DNA of 64,000 bases from NCBI GenBank assembly GCA_017449065.1, contig JAFSKF010000002.1, positions 62,001-126,000 of the forward strand, read 5' to 3'. The notes beneath the pieces are model-generated. The model was given only the letters and a program-made list of their open reading frames with translations, was not told where the DNA came from and made no database searches. Made by a program: the position numbers and the translations under genes. Below are positions 48,127 through 58,529 of this stretch, piece by piece. The stretch's first letter is position 1, and every line of letters starts with the position of its first letter. The stretch comes from Bacteroidales bacterium (GTDB taxonomy: Bacteria; Bacteroidota; Bacteroidia; Bacteroidales; UBA3663).

Positions 48127-49830
48127 ATGAAAATTAAGAATATTCTGAAAGTTACTTTGTTTTCGTTGGCGCTGTCGTTGTCGTTAACAAGTTGCAACGA
48201 CTGGCTGAACCTCCTGCCCGATAACGAGCAGGTGACCGAAGACTATTGGAAGAGCAAGGAGGATGTGGAAAGCGTGGTGGCTTCCGGCTACTACTATATG
48301 CGTCAGGCGGTGCCTACTCTTATTAACTGGGGCGAACTGCGCGGGGCAGATTTCTATAATTTGGGAGCCAGCGATGCCTCCAAGTTGCAGGATTTTGATA
48401 TGCTTTCTTCAAACAGTCTCTGCAACTATCTGTCGATTTATCAGGTTATTTCAATGGCGAACTCAGTATTGAAGTATGCGCCCGAGGTACAGGATAAGGA
48501 TAATACCTACTATACTTCGATGATGCAGTCACACCTGTGCGAAGCCTATTTCCAGCGTGCGTGGGCGTACACTATTCTGGTAAAGAACTATAAAGAGGTG
48601 CCTTTGATTGTGGACGCTTACGTGAATGACAATGCAGAAATGAAACTGCCCAAAGCGAGTGAAAGCCAGATTATCGCCCAGATTAAGAGTGATGTGGAAG
48701 CGGCACTTGCTACGGGAGCTGCCAAGGGAACCTACGAGGAGGATTGGCAAACCAAGAGCCGTGCTACCAAGTGGGCGTTGTATGCTTTGATGGCTGATAT
48801 CTGTCTGTGGAACCATGAATACGACGAGTGTATTACCTATGCCAATAAGATTTTAGAGGCAACGGATGCCATTCGTCCGGCATTCATTACTGAAACTGCC
48901 AACTGGTTCGAGATTTTCTATCCTGGTTTATCGAATGAGTCGATTTTTGAGCTTTACTGGGACTATAACACAGAGGGTATTAATAACAACTTCACTTCGA
49001 TTTTCCCAGCACTTGGAGAAACTGTGATATCTATTGGTAGTGGTAGAGGCTATTGCAACCTGACTGAAGCTGCGAAAGAAAAAATGATTCAAGAGACAAC
49101 TGACGTTTTTGCTTATGCTAAATCTAAAGACATAGAATTAACTCCGGATCAGCGCATTGGTCGTATGTATCTGACTTCCTACATCAGTAATAGTGCCAGC
49201 TGGAACGGTAGCTCGTTTACTTGCGGTAATTCTATGTCCATTTGGAAGTATCGCGGCACTGATATTGTAGATGCAACAACAGTACGTACGCATACAGATG
49301 CAAACTTTATTCTCTATCGTGTCGCCGATGTGATGCTGATGAAGGCAGAGGCATTGGTGATGAAAGGTCAGAGTTCTTGGATGGCAGCGGTTCAGATCAT
49401 CAACCAGATTCGCAATCGAGCAGGGTTGTCTGATTTCATAGATAGCAATGATGTGGATGCGATTAACGCTCTTGATCAATACACGTTGCTGACGGAAGTT
49501 TTTGATCAGCGAGAAATGGAATTCCTGGGTGAAGCTCACCGTTGGTATGATATTCTGCGTCTGGCCCGCTACGATGCAACGTTTGCACCGGAAGGTACGG
49601 TGGAGGACAATTCCTCTTTGGCATACGAGACCTACAAGACGGCTGGTTTCGGAGAAGATGTGGTCGCCTATAAGACCAAAGCCATTGAACTGATTGCCTC
49701 TTACAATCAGACCACTTCTCCGATGCAGCTGCAATCCGTGCTTCAGAACTCCTGGGCATGGTACATGCCTTTGCCTGAGTATGATATCACCACAAACAGT
49801 AACTTGAAACAGAATCCGTATTATGAATAA
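48127..49830 (+). CDS. SusD/RagB-type glycan-binding lipoprotein
   Basis: A 567-residue lipoprotein (TSCNDWLNLLPDNEQ; cysteine near residue 23). It has the SusD helical core: an N-terminal EDYWKSKEDVESVVASGYYY helix, ACEAYFQRAWAY-like helix reading LCEAYFQRAWAYTILVKNY, LMKAEALVMKGQ near the end, and a C-terminal REMEFLGEAHRWYDILR. It captures glycan at the surface as the lid for the SusC upstream. Bases about 48950-49330 are richer in A and T than the rest of the gene. The next lipoprotein gene overlaps its end by eight bases. Confidence 0.97.
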   Translation: MKIKNILKVTLFSLALSLSLTSCNDWLNLLPDNEQVTEDYWKSKEDVESVVASGYYYMRQAVPTLINWGELRGADFYNLGASDASKLQDFDMLSSNSLCNYLSIYQVISMANSVLKYAPEVQDKDNTYYTSMMQSHLCEAYFQRAWAYTILVKNYKEVPLIVDAYVNDNAEMKLPKASESQIIAQIKSDVEAALATGAAKGTYEEDWQTKSRATKWALYALMADICLWNHEYDECITYANKILEATDAIRPAFITETANWFEIFYPGLSNESIFELYWDYNTEGINNNFTSIFPALGETVISIGSGRGYCNLTEAAKEKMIQETTDVFAYAKSKDIELTPDQRIGRMYLTSYISNSASWNGSSFTCGNSMSIWKYRGTDIVDATTVRTHTDANFILYRVADVMLMKAEALVMKGQSSWMAAVQIINQIRNRAGLSDFIDSNDVDAINALDQYTLLTEVFDQREMEFLGEAHRWYDILRLARYDATFAPEGTVEDNSSLAYETYKTAGFGEDVVAYKTKAIELIASYNQTTSPMQLQSVLQNSWAWYMPLPEYDITTNSNLKQNPYYE

Positions 49831-51646
49831 GTTTTTATATTTGTTATTGGCAGTAAGCCTTTCGCTTTCTCTCGCTTCCTGTGACAAGGATCTGTGGAAG
49901 TTGGACGATGACAGCGAAGGCTCTTATAAGCCTGTTGAGGGTGATCCTATTTCGACCACTCTTGACAATAGCGGCGAGTTCACCGAGTGGATCAAGGTGC
50001 TCAACTACACCGGAACCTATTCCATTCTGAATGCCCTTTATGATGGTACGAGTACGGCGCATAAATACACCGTATTTGCACCAACCGATCAGGCATTGCA
50101 GAGTTTCTATGCCCAAAAAGGTGTGAATGGTATAGAAGATCTGGGTATAGAGTATGCAACCGCTATTGTGAAGACAATGACTTACGACGGCGATTCGTTG
50201 AAACTGACCGAGAAGTTCAGTGCCGATGTGACCAGTTTGGTTTATACCAGCGAGGCAGGCGAAAGAATCTACCTTTATGTCAATACAGCTGGCGAGGGCT
50301 TCTTGCTCCGCAACCAGTCGGCGGAAGATACGATTGCTATTTCGCGTAACTATGTCACTTGCTCCAATGGTTTTGTCTATACGGCAGATGGCGTGTTGAC
50401 TCCTTTGGTGGAAACCGTCTTAGATCGAATCGCCGACGGACGTTCTACCATTATGACGGAGGCATTAAAAGCAACCGGTTACGACAAGGCGCTTTCGACC
50501 GTGGCCGATACGACCTATGTTTTAGGTTCTCGTCGTGTGAGTCGTCGTTATTACACCTTCCTGAATGTAACAGACGAAGACTTCGCCCGAAACAATATTC
50601 GCAGTTTGGCAGATTTAAAGAACCAGCTGGAAGCTGTTGCTAAGGATGCTTCAGTGGGTCAGGATTCTTTGTTGAAGCAGTATGTGCAGTATCACTTGTT
50701 CGAAACTTCTTATACTTACTCTGACTTTGCTGAGATGGTAGGAACGGACAGCGTGCGCATATGGGGAACCGCAGCTCCGAACCAGATTCTGATGGTACAT
50801 CGTCATCTTTTGAAAGAGGTGGAAATGACGCTTGAGGATGGAACCACGAAGTTGGACACGCTTTATTACATCACTTTCAACGACGATAATGACACCTACG
50901 AGAAAGCCAGCATTCGTTGGTATAACAAGACTTACGATGTTTCAGTCGATGTCGGTAAGGAAACCTGTCTCTGGTCCTCAGACCGCAACATACTGGCCAA
51001 GAACGGATATGTGCATCACATTTCCGATTGGATGCCGGTTTACGAACCTTCGCAGAGTACGGTGGTTTGGGATTTGGCCGATTATACAGAAGTGCGCAAC
51101 ACCTTGGGCATTCTTTATCAGCCGGCTGCTCCGGTGTCGAGTGAAACAAAGACCGACCTTTCCCGTCTGTCTTGCTACACGGTTGAGGAGGGTCCTGACG
51201 GATCGAGCAACAATTCATATTCGAGCCTGTGCTACGTGACTTGTAAGTCTAATCTGAAGGACTGTCTGAATCACGACCGAGTTGTGTTCAACTTAGGCTA
51301 TCAGGGTTCGGTGACGATGTCCACCCCAACTTTGGTGAAAGGCAAGTATAAGGTGACCATCTCGATGGCCTATCTGACGGAGCTTTCCATCATTCGTACC
51401 TCCAACGGTTGCAAGGGCGGTCTGATGCGTCTGACTGTCGATGGAGACAACCAGATTCTGACGGCTCCTTACACAACGATTACCAAGTCGCTGGCTGGTG
51501 TCTATGAGACGACGCTCTATGAAGAAATCGAGTTCACCGAGACTGCCAGTCATGTCTTCAAATTCGTCATCATGGATCCTGCGGCTTCCACCAACTCGAA
51601 GTTCAGCCTCCAGTTCGATGCCATTACATTCACCCCAATTGAATAA
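49823..51646 (+). CDS. FAS1 (fasciclin) lipoprotein in the SusE/F position
   Basis: A 607-residue lipoprotein with lipobox SLSLASC (cysteine at residue 20) and an acidic start DKDLWKLDDD. A FAS1 domain is visible around YTVFAPTDQALQSFYAQKG (about residues 81-99), with a second, weaker unit near residues 210-330. The C-terminal 130 residues form a beta-rich domain (YKVTISMAYLTELSIIRTSN). It overlaps SusD by eight bases, so both are made together. In classical loci this place belongs to SusE/SusF-type binding proteins, so a glycan-binding role at the surface is the natural inference. Confidence 0.8.
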   Translation: MNKFLYLLLAVSLSLSLASCDKDLWKLDDDSEGSYKPVEGDPISTTLDNSGEFTEWIKVLNYTGTYSILNALYDGTSTAHKYTVFAPTDQALQSFYAQKGVNGIEDLGIEYATAIVKTMTYDGDSLKLTEKFSADVTSLVYTSEAGERIYLYVNTAGEGFLLRNQSAEDTIAISRNYVTCSNGFVYTADGVLTPLVETVLDRIADGRSTIMTEALKATGYDKALSTVADTTYVLGSRRVSRRYYTFLNVTDEDFARNNIRSLADLKNQLEAVAKDASVGQDSLLKQYVQYHLFETSYTYSDFAEMVGTDSVRIWGTAAPNQILMVHRHLLKEVEMTLEDGTTKLDTLYYITFNDDNDTYEKASIRWYNKTYDVSVDVGKETCLWSSDRNILAKNGYVHHISDWMPVYEPSQSTVVWDLADYTEVRNTLGILYQPAAPVSSETKTDLSRLSCYTVEEGPDGSSNNSYSSLCYVTCKSNLKDCLNHDRVVFNLGYQGSVTMSTPTLVKGKYKVTISMAYLTELSIIRTSNGCKGGLMRLTVDGDNQILTAPYTTITKSLAGVYETTLYEEIEFTETASHVFKFVIMDPAASTNSKFSLQFDAITFTPIE

Positions 51647-51660
51647 GCAAACTTTGTCCT

Positions 51661-53481
51661 ATGAAAAATTATTTATATAAAGCTTCGTTATTCTGGGCGC
51701 CTTTAGCGCTGGTGGCAGGGTGTTTCCTGGCATGTAACGATTTATCGGATGACGATTACTTCAAGAAAACGACCGTCTCCAATACCAATCAGGAGGTCTT
51801 ATCGACCAGCCAGACGGTAGCCGAATATATTCAAGGCCGCGAAGATTTCTCTTCGATGTCTCAGTTGTTCCAGGCCGAAGGTATCTACGATGAAATGCCT
51901 ACTTCCGGCGAGCTTCATACGGTGCTGGTGGTCCGCAATCAGGATTTTGAGGCTCCTGACGCCGAGCAATCTGCAACGGTGGCCCGCAGTCACGTGACCA
52001 ACATTTCGGTGGCTCCTTCCAAGTTGAACAGCGGCGACCGTCTGCTGATGTGGCACAACAAGTATGTGACCATCACCTTCGACGAGGAGGCTTTGGCAGG
52101 AAACCTGATCGGTCATGCTTTGTTCAACAACAGTACGCTGACGGAGGTCATCAAGGCCGAAGACGGTTATATCTATGTGATTTCGGCGCTGATTGAGACG
52201 CCTACTTCTTTGCAGGATTTTATCAACGATTTGGACGAAACGAAATACGGCAAGTTCAAGCAGATGGTGCTGGCTTCCGGCGGACAGGAGTTCGATAAGG
52301 CCAATTCGAAGGTTGTGGGTGTCGATTCGAACGGAAATACCATCTACGATTCCGTCTTCATCTATACGAATGATTTCTTCGATGCCAAGAACTTCGATCT
52401 GTCGAGCGAGGCTCTGAAAGCTACGATGTTCGTATTCAGCGACGATGTGATCAATGCTGCGTTGACTACTGCCAAACAGACTTTGGCCGGTTGGGGATAT
52501 GATCATAAGATGGCGCTGATGCGTAATGGAGTGGTGGATAGCGTTTATGTGGGCTACAGTTCCGATAAGGATTTGGAGGACTGGATACTGAAAGCCGCTT
52601 TCTACAATCAGGTCTATAGCGCAGCCGATCTGACTCCGAACCGTTCTGCAGCCGATCCGACAGAAAACGATATCAAGTCGATCTACAACATCCAGTGGCG
52701 TACTTCCGTGCAGGAACTGGATCTCGAGAATCCGGTATCCCTTTCCAATGGTGTGGCCTACGAGGTGAAGTCGTTCAAGATTCCGAACAACCGCTTGATT
52801 TACCGCTTGCACGAAGAGTTCCGCTACTACGAGCAGTGCGATGCCGATCAGAAGGCGCTCTACTTCAAGTCGGAGAATCTGGCCAACTTTAAAGTAAATA
52901 GTAACGAAGTGGCACCTTGGACTCCGCTTTCAGGCGTTTGGCCGGAACATGGCGACAGTCCGCTCACTTGCAAGGTGGCCGATAATACGGTGGCTCACTA
53001 CCAGCTTGATTTCACACCGATCTTCAGCCGTGCTAACAGCGAAGGCGGTTTCGACGTGAATCCTTTGATGGTACCCCCGGGAACCTATCGTATGGCTATG
53101 GGCTTCAAACAGGGTATGGCTGCCATGAGCGTGCAGTTGTTTGCGGTGGCCGAAGGTGGCGAGGAAGAGGAATGTGCCGAGAAGATCGATCTCCCGTTGA
53201 GTGACGGTTCCACCACCTATCACTACGATCGTGGCGCTACATTGAGCAACCGCTTGCCTGAGTACTATGATCCGAATGATGAGAGAAATACGGCAGGAAA
53301 CAAGAACGGTTATTATTGGACCGATGGCGGTCCGGTTTATACCGAAGTAACGATTCCTGCAGTGAATGGGGAAGGAAAGGCCGTACAGCTGCTGATTCGC
53401 CTGACGGGCGAAAACGGCACGAATGCCGGCACATTGACCTTCAACCATTGGTGTTTGCGTCCTACAGTCAATAACTATTGA
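51661..53481 (+). CDS. Surface lipoprotein with degenerate FAS1-like domains
   Basis: A 606-residue lipoprotein; GCFLACNDLSDDD gives the lipidation site and an acidic surface-export-like stretch. The N-terminal part follows a FAS1-like course (TVAEYIQGREDFSSMSQLF, then HTVLVVRNQDF in place of the usual TVFAPTDxAF), and a second unit begins near TSLQDFINDLDETKYGKFKQ. The C-terminal half (from about residue 390) is a beta-rich domain with PPGTYRMAMGFKQGMAAMSV. It starts 14 bases after the preceding gene and ends 20 bases before the second SusC, so it belongs to the same transcript. Family assignment is moderate. Confidence 0.65.
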   Translation: MKNYLYKASLFWAPLALVAGCFLACNDLSDDDYFKKTTVSNTNQEVLSTSQTVAEYIQGREDFSSMSQLFQAEGIYDEMPTSGELHTVLVVRNQDFEAPDAEQSATVARSHVTNISVAPSKLNSGDRLLMWHNKYVTITFDEEALAGNLIGHALFNNSTLTEVIKAEDGYIYVISALIETPTSLQDFINDLDETKYGKFKQMVLASGGQEFDKANSKVVGVDSNGNTIYDSVFIYTNDFFDAKNFDLSSEALKATMFVFSDDVINAALTTAKQTLAGWGYDHKMALMRNGVVDSVYVGYSSDKDLEDWILKAAFYNQVYSAADLTPNRSAADPTENDIKSIYNIQWRTSVQELDLENPVSLSNGVAYEVKSFKIPNNRLIYRLHEEFRYYEQCDADQKALYFKSENLANFKVNSNEVAPWTPLSGVWPEHGDSPLTCKVADNTVAHYQLDFTPIFSRANSEGGFDVNPLMVPPGTYRMAMGFKQGMAAMSVQLFAVAEGGEEEECAEKIDLPLSDGSTTYHYDRGATLSNRLPEYYDPNDERNTAGNKNGYYWTDGGPVYTEVTIPAVNGEGKAVQLLIRLTGENGTNAGTLTFNHWCLRPTVNNY

Positions 53482-53501
53482 TCAAAATAGATTGAAAAGA
53501 T

Positions 53502-56500
53502 ATGAATATTCTAAAATATATAGTGTGCTGCACAGTCCTCTGTTCCTCTCTTGCATGGGCACAGAAGGCAGAGACCTATACGGTGAGCGGCGTGATCTTG
53601 AATGATCAGTTACAGCCTGTAGCCGACGCTATTGTGTCTTGTCCCGGACACAAGGTGGTGCGTACAGAAGCCGACGGTTCTTTCCGTTTGGTCAATGTAG
53701 AGAAGTGGGGCACGGTCCGTGTTCAGGCACAAGGATTCTACAACAAGGAATTCCGTGTGGTGGGCGATGCTTTGAACCTGAATGTATATCTGATTGGCCA
53801 AGAGAAGCGCCTGTACAACCAGACCGTTCTAAACGGAATGGCAGAAAACAGCGAAGGCGTTGAGAGTGCCTTCGGTACGCAGAATATTGCCAAGAAAGAC
53901 CTCAGCTTGGGAGCTGTCGGTTTGGATAAGGCTTTGCAGGGCCAGTTTGCAGGTTTGCAGGTGACACAGAAGTCGGGTATGACCGGCGAGGGTTCCAACC
54001 TCCAGTGGCGAGGCATTCGCAGCTTGGTGGCTGAGACCAATCCGCTTGTTGTCATCAACGGAGTGCCCTATATGCCCGATATCAAAGAGTCTTCCCTGAT
54101 TCAGGGCTATTCACGCAGTATCTTCCAGACCATCAATCCGCAGGATATTGCCAATGTGACTTTGCTGACCGGTTCGCAGACCGCAGCATGGGGTTCGTTA
54201 GGCTCAAACGGCGTACTGCTGATTGAAACCGATGGAGCCAAGTCCGACGACCTGAACACCCGTGTTTCGTTCACCGGAAGTGTGGGCATGAACTGGCAGA
54301 ACAACCACTTGCCTCTGATGAATGCTTCGGAGTACAAGTCGTATTTGAGCGACATTGCGATGGATTATTATAACAACGATATGGGCAAGTTCTTCTCCGA
54401 CTTCGGTTTCATGTCGTCTCCATCGGCCAATATGGCACACCTTTATACCTTCAATACCGATTGGCAGGATAAGATCTACTCCAATTCCATGACACACGAT
54501 TATCTGTTCCGCGTGGAGGGTGGTGATGCTATTGCCAAGTACGATATTGCATTGGGTTATACCGGCGATCAGGGAACAGTGACCGACACCAAGTCCGACC
54601 GATTCCATGCGCAGATCAACGCTAACGTTTTGGTGAGCAAGCAGTGGGAGCTGAATGCCAACGTCAATCTGGCTTATCTCAACGGTGAGTATCAGGAGCA
54701 GGGCTACAGCTTAGAGACTAATCCGCTGCTGGCTGCTTATCGCCGCAGTCCGTTGCTTTCGCCCTACCAGTCGAGCACCATTCCTTCGGAAGATGGCACA
54801 TACGCTCTGATCAATAAGTATTCGAGCTATTACATGGGTTCGATTACCAATACCGATTTCATCGTTTCCAACCCATTGTCGATTGTGAAGTCGGTGGAAG
54901 GTTCCATTCGCCAGTACGATATGAACAGCCGTGTGCAGTTGGTTTATAAGCCGACCACCGACTGGACGTTGGCTGCTACGGTAGGACTCTATTCGAACTA
55001 CGACAAAGAGAAACTCTTCGTGCCTGGCATCGACAACAGCGACATCGTGCCTCGTTTCGACAATTATGGCGAATCGGACAACACCGTGAAGGTGGGTCAG
55101 GCTACCGTATTCAATTTCTACTATGGCGTGAACGGCCGTTACCAGCACACTTGGAACAAAGTGCACGCTTTGGATGCCCGAGCCGGTTTCCAAGTCTTGA
55201 AGACAAAGACTGAATACGATATGGCCACCGGTCGAAATACCGCCAACGACTACTATCAGACCATGGGCGATACCCAGTCGATCGGTAAGTACTTCGACGG
55301 TTACAATAATGCCTGGAACTGGCTGAACGGTTATGCACAGGCAACCTATACTTTCGGCAATTTGGCTCGTGCCGGTGTCGTAGCTTCTATGGACGGCGCA
55401 AGTTCAGTAGGAACGGATGCCGATCGTATTGCTTTCTATCCGGGTATCAATGCCGCTGTGATGCTGGCGAACTGGAAGCAGCTGAACGAGTTCGATTGGC
55501 TGGATCGCTTGGATGTATTTGCCGACTTCAGCGTTACGGGTAACAGCCGTTATGCTTCCAAATACGGACAGTATTACTACACTTCGCAGCCTTATCAGAC
55601 CATTGCCGGCATCGTTCGTGCCAATGTGCCAAACACTCAGCTGACTCCTGAAAAGGATAAGACGGTGCAGGCCGGTGTTGATATGTCATTCTTGCAGAAC
55701 CGTCTGGGTGCCAAGGTCACTTATTTCAATACTCAGGCAGAGGATGTCCTGATGTTGGGCCGCAATTCTTCGGCATTGGGCACCTCTCCTTACTATTGCA
55801 ACGATGGAGAGATTCGCACCCACGGCGTGGAGGTAGGTGTTAATGTAGTGCCTGTCAGAACCAAAAACTGGACTTGGACGGTGGCTGCACAATCCACCTT
55901 CCTGAAAAATACCGTCGAAGGACTCGGTTCGCTCAACTCGTTCGTCACAACCCTGAGCGATGGCGGTGAGATTATCACGAAGGTTGATGAGAATCCTTAT
56001 GCATTCTATGGCTATCGCACCAAGGGCGTCTATAGTACAACTGCCGAAGCATTGGGCGCCGGACTGGTGAACCGCAACGGCGTCGCCTATCAGGCCGGTG
56101 ATGTGATTTACGAGGATCGTAACAACGACGGTATCATCAACGACGACGATAAGGTCGTATTGGGTAGTGCTACTCCCGATTTCTTCGGTTCGATCTTTAC
56201 CAGCGTGCAGTATAAGAACTGGGCACTCGACCTGAACTTCGTGTTCAGCAAGGGTAACGATGCCTACAATGCTACCCGTCGCCTCACCGAGTCATCGAGC
56301 GATTTCGCCAACCAGTCGAAGTCTGTTATCCGCCGTTGGCAGAATGAAGGTGATGTCACCACCATGCCTCGTGCCAACTATGGCGACGTGATTGGCAACA
56401 ATGATATGAGCGACCGCTTTGTGGAAGACGCCTCTTATCTGAAGTTGCGCGACATCACGCTGTCCTATACTTGGAACAAGAAGCTTTGGCACTTCATTCA

Positions 56501-56666
56501 GAGCGGAAGCATCTATGTTTCCGGTCAGAACCTGATTTGCTTCACCGACTATTTGGGCAAGGATCCGGAGTTCGCTTATAGCAATGCAGCTTCGATGATG
56601 GGTGTCGATTATGGTAAGGTGAGCTTGCCTAAGAGTGTGAAAATTGGTGTAAATCTGCACTTCTAA
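53502..56666 (+). CDS. Second SusC-type TonB-linked outer-membrane transporter
   Basis: A 1054-residue transporter with signal peptide ending LAWAQ. The N-domain (VSGVILNDQLQPVADAIVSC, EADGSFRLVNV) is followed by a divergent plug: DKALQGQFAGLQVTQKSG, LQWRGIRSLVAETNPLVV and VTLLTGSQTAAWGSLGSNGV, where the first SusC has VLKDAAATSIYG. The barrel ends KIGVNLHF. The plug divergence suggests a separate subfamily with a different ligand. The SusD gene follows after 36 bases. It probably imports a second class of oligosaccharide from the same polymer. Confidence 0.95.
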   Translation: MNILKYIVCCTVLCSSLAWAQKAETYTVSGVILNDQLQPVADAIVSCPGHKVVRTEADGSFRLVNVEKWGTVRVQAQGFYNKEFRVVGDALNLNVYLIGQEKRLYNQTVLNGMAENSEGVESAFGTQNIAKKDLSLGAVGLDKALQGQFAGLQVTQKSGMTGEGSNLQWRGIRSLVAETNPLVVINGVPYMPDIKESSLIQGYSRSIFQTINPQDIANVTLLTGSQTAAWGSLGSNGVLLIETDGAKSDDLNTRVSFTGSVGMNWQNNHLPLMNASEYKSYLSDIAMDYYNNDMGKFFSDFGFMSSPSANMAHLYTFNTDWQDKIYSNSMTHDYLFRVEGGDAIAKYDIALGYTGDQGTVTDTKSDRFHAQINANVLVSKQWELNANVNLAYLNGEYQEQGYSLETNPLLAAYRRSPLLSPYQSSTIPSEDGTYALINKYSSYYMGSITNTDFIVSNPLSIVKSVEGSIRQYDMNSRVQLVYKPTTDWTLAATVGLYSNYDKEKLFVPGIDNSDIVPRFDNYGESDNTVKVGQATVFNFYYGVNGRYQHTWNKVHALDARAGFQVLKTKTEYDMATGRNTANDYYQTMGDTQSIGKYFDGYNNAWNWLNGYAQATYTFGNLARAGVVASMDGASSVGTDADRIAFYPGINAAVMLANWKQLNEFDWLDRLDVFADFSVTGNSRYASKYGQYYYTSQPYQTIAGIVRANVPNTQLTPEKDKTVQAGVDMSFLQNRLGAKVTYFNTQAEDVLMLGRNSSALGTSPYYCNDGEIRTHGVEVGVNVVPVRTKNWTWTVAAQSTFLKNTVEGLGSLNSFVTTLSDGGEIITKVDENPYAFYGYRTKGVYSTTAEALGAGLVNRNGVAYQAGDVIYEDRNNDGIINDDDKVVLGSATPDFFGSIFTSVQYKNWALDLNFVFSKGNDAYNATRRLTESSSDFANQSKSVIRRWQNEGDVTTMPRANYGDVIGNNDMSDRFVEDASYLKLRDITLSYTWNKKLWHFIQSGSIYVSGQNLICFTDYLGKDPEFAYSNAASMMGVDYGKVSLPKSVKIGVNLHF

Positions 56667-56702
56667 GCAGTCGATAGTTGATAATTGAAAATTGACAAGA
56701 AT

Positions 56703-58499
56703 ATGAAAAATATTTTGTACAGTGTGAAGACATGGTGCATGATTCTCCTGATGGGAGGTCTGGCAGGAGGTTTCGCTTCTTGCGACGATTTCTTCGAGCC
56801 TGAGACTGCCGATGCGCTTTCCGGCGACGATTATATGTCGTCGATTACCGAGATGGCAACGGGCTATTTAGGCATTCTGACCAAGATGCAGGCTGTGGGC
56901 GATAAGGAGATTTATCTGACCGATACCCGTGGCGAGATGCTCGAACCGACCGACCAGTCGATTGCCGAGTTGATTGCACTTTATAATTACGATGACGATC
57001 TGACCGGCAACTCGTATGCCGATCCGGCCGGTTACTACGATGTGATTATCGCCTGCAACGACTATCTGCAGAACATGCTCGACTTTAAGAAGAACTATCC
57101 TGAGATTGTGGCCGAAACCGACTATTTCGACGGCTTGTTCGCTTCCGCCATTCGTGTGAAGGCTTGGGCCTACATGACGTTGGCTGAAATCTACGGACAG
57201 GCTTTGTGGTTTGACGATCCGATTACATCGATTAAGGATGTGAACGATGCGAGTATCTTTACGCTCCTGTCGGCCTCCGAGGTGGTAGATAAATGTCTGC
57301 AATTGCTTGATAACGGTTATCAGGGCTATTCTGCCGAAGAGGATTTCTCTTGGATTGCCTGGATTGACCCCAGCAATGTGTCGACAATCGACAGATCCAA
57401 TTACCGTTATTGGGATATGATGACTCCTTCGATGTTTGCACTTCGCACCAAATTGCGTATTTGGAAAGCAGCCTTTCAGGATGCCCGCGGTGAGGATGCT
57501 ACCGCTACCTATCAGGCTTTGTGCGATGAGCTGCAGGATAAATTCAAGAGCTATTGGGCTTCCTATACTCACTATTGGAAGCGTTGTCCGAATACGCCCG
57601 GTCACTATAGCGCCTTCTGGAACAACAATTCTCCGTATCAGGAAGAAGTGGTAGGTGCCATCATTTACGATTACACCAAAAACCAGACAAATAAGCTGTT
57701 GTATCATTTCTCCAATGAGTATCCGAATGCCTATTTGCTGACATCGAATGAAATTGCCCGCGCGCGTTTCACCGATCCGACCATTGATCCGTTGGGCACA
57801 CAGGTGCAAGATAGCCGATTAGGCGTTATCACCAAAGAGTATAGTGGTGTTTGGTATATTTCCAAATACCGTCCAAATCCCAAAAATGAACCCAATAAGA
57901 CCCCTGTTCGTGTCAATGCCTATCAGGATGATGTCCATATTTACACGTTCCGTTGTTCCGAGCTTTTCCTTTGGTTGGCTGAGGCATTGAATCACATGGG
58001 CCGTTATAAGGCTTTGGATCATGTGATGAATAATGGCTTTACGGGTGATTACGACATGTTGCTCAATATCGAGAACGGTGCCGATTCGTTGGTTTCGGCC
58101 AGCGATTTGGCAGAATTCCATGATTTCCATTCCTGGTGGGCCATTCCGACGTCTGTCGATCGTTATGGAACCTATAACGGGTTCCGCGGATGTCTGACGC
58201 TCGGTGCTGTGGATATCTGGGATGAGACCTCACATACCAAAGAAGAGGCTCAACGTCACAACGATGAACTGATTGCCAACGAATGGATGTTCGAATGTGC
58301 CTGCGAGGGTAAGGTCTATCCGAACCTGATCCGTTTTGCAGAGCGTTATCAGGATCCGACCATCGTTTCCGATCGTGTGACACCGAAGTATGCCACTTCC
58401 AAGACGGGAGCCAGCGTTGCCTCCGTTACACAAAAAATCAGCGCCGTTAATCCCAATTCCGGCCTGAAAGGCTATTATGTGCCTTGGAAGTTGAACTGA
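56703..58499 (+). CDS. Second SusD-type glycan-binding lipoprotein
   Basis: I use ATG 56703 (MKNILYSVKTW, 598 residues); the frame is open further upstream but only from a TTG. The lipobox GFASCDDFFEPE is clear. SusD-type helices include SSITEMATGYLGILTKMQAV, IRVKAWAYMTLAEIYGQALW and the C-terminal ELFLWLAEALNHMGRYKALD with NEWMFECACEGKVYPNLIRF. It is the partner of the SusC just upstream. It is divergent from the first SusD, in line with a different ligand. Confidence 0.93.
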   Translation: MKNILYSVKTWCMILLMGGLAGGFASCDDFFEPETADALSGDDYMSSITEMATGYLGILTKMQAVGDKEIYLTDTRGEMLEPTDQSIAELIALYNYDDDLTGNSYADPAGYYDVIIACNDYLQNMLDFKKNYPEIVAETDYFDGLFASAIRVKAWAYMTLAEIYGQALWFDDPITSIKDVNDASIFTLLSASEVVDKCLQLLDNGYQGYSAEEDFSWIAWIDPSNVSTIDRSNYRYWDMMTPSMFALRTKLRIWKAAFQDARGEDATATYQALCDELQDKFKSYWASYTHYWKRCPNTPGHYSAFWNNNSPYQEEVVGAIIYDYTKNQTNKLLYHFSNEYPNAYLLTSNEIARARFTDPTIDPLGTQVQDSRLGVITKEYSGVWYISKYRPNPKNEPNKTPVRVNAYQDDVHIYTFRCSELFLWLAEALNHMGRYKALDHVMNNGFTGDYDMLLNIENGADSLVSASDLAEFHDFHSWWAIPTSVDRYGTYNGFRGCLTLGAVDIWDETSHTKEEAQRHNDELIANEWMFECACEGKVYPNLIRFAERYQDPTIVSDRVTPKYATSKTGASVASVTQKISAVNPNSGLKGYYVPWKLN

Positions 58500-58529
58500 C
58501 CACTTTTACTAACTTAATAATTTATAACA

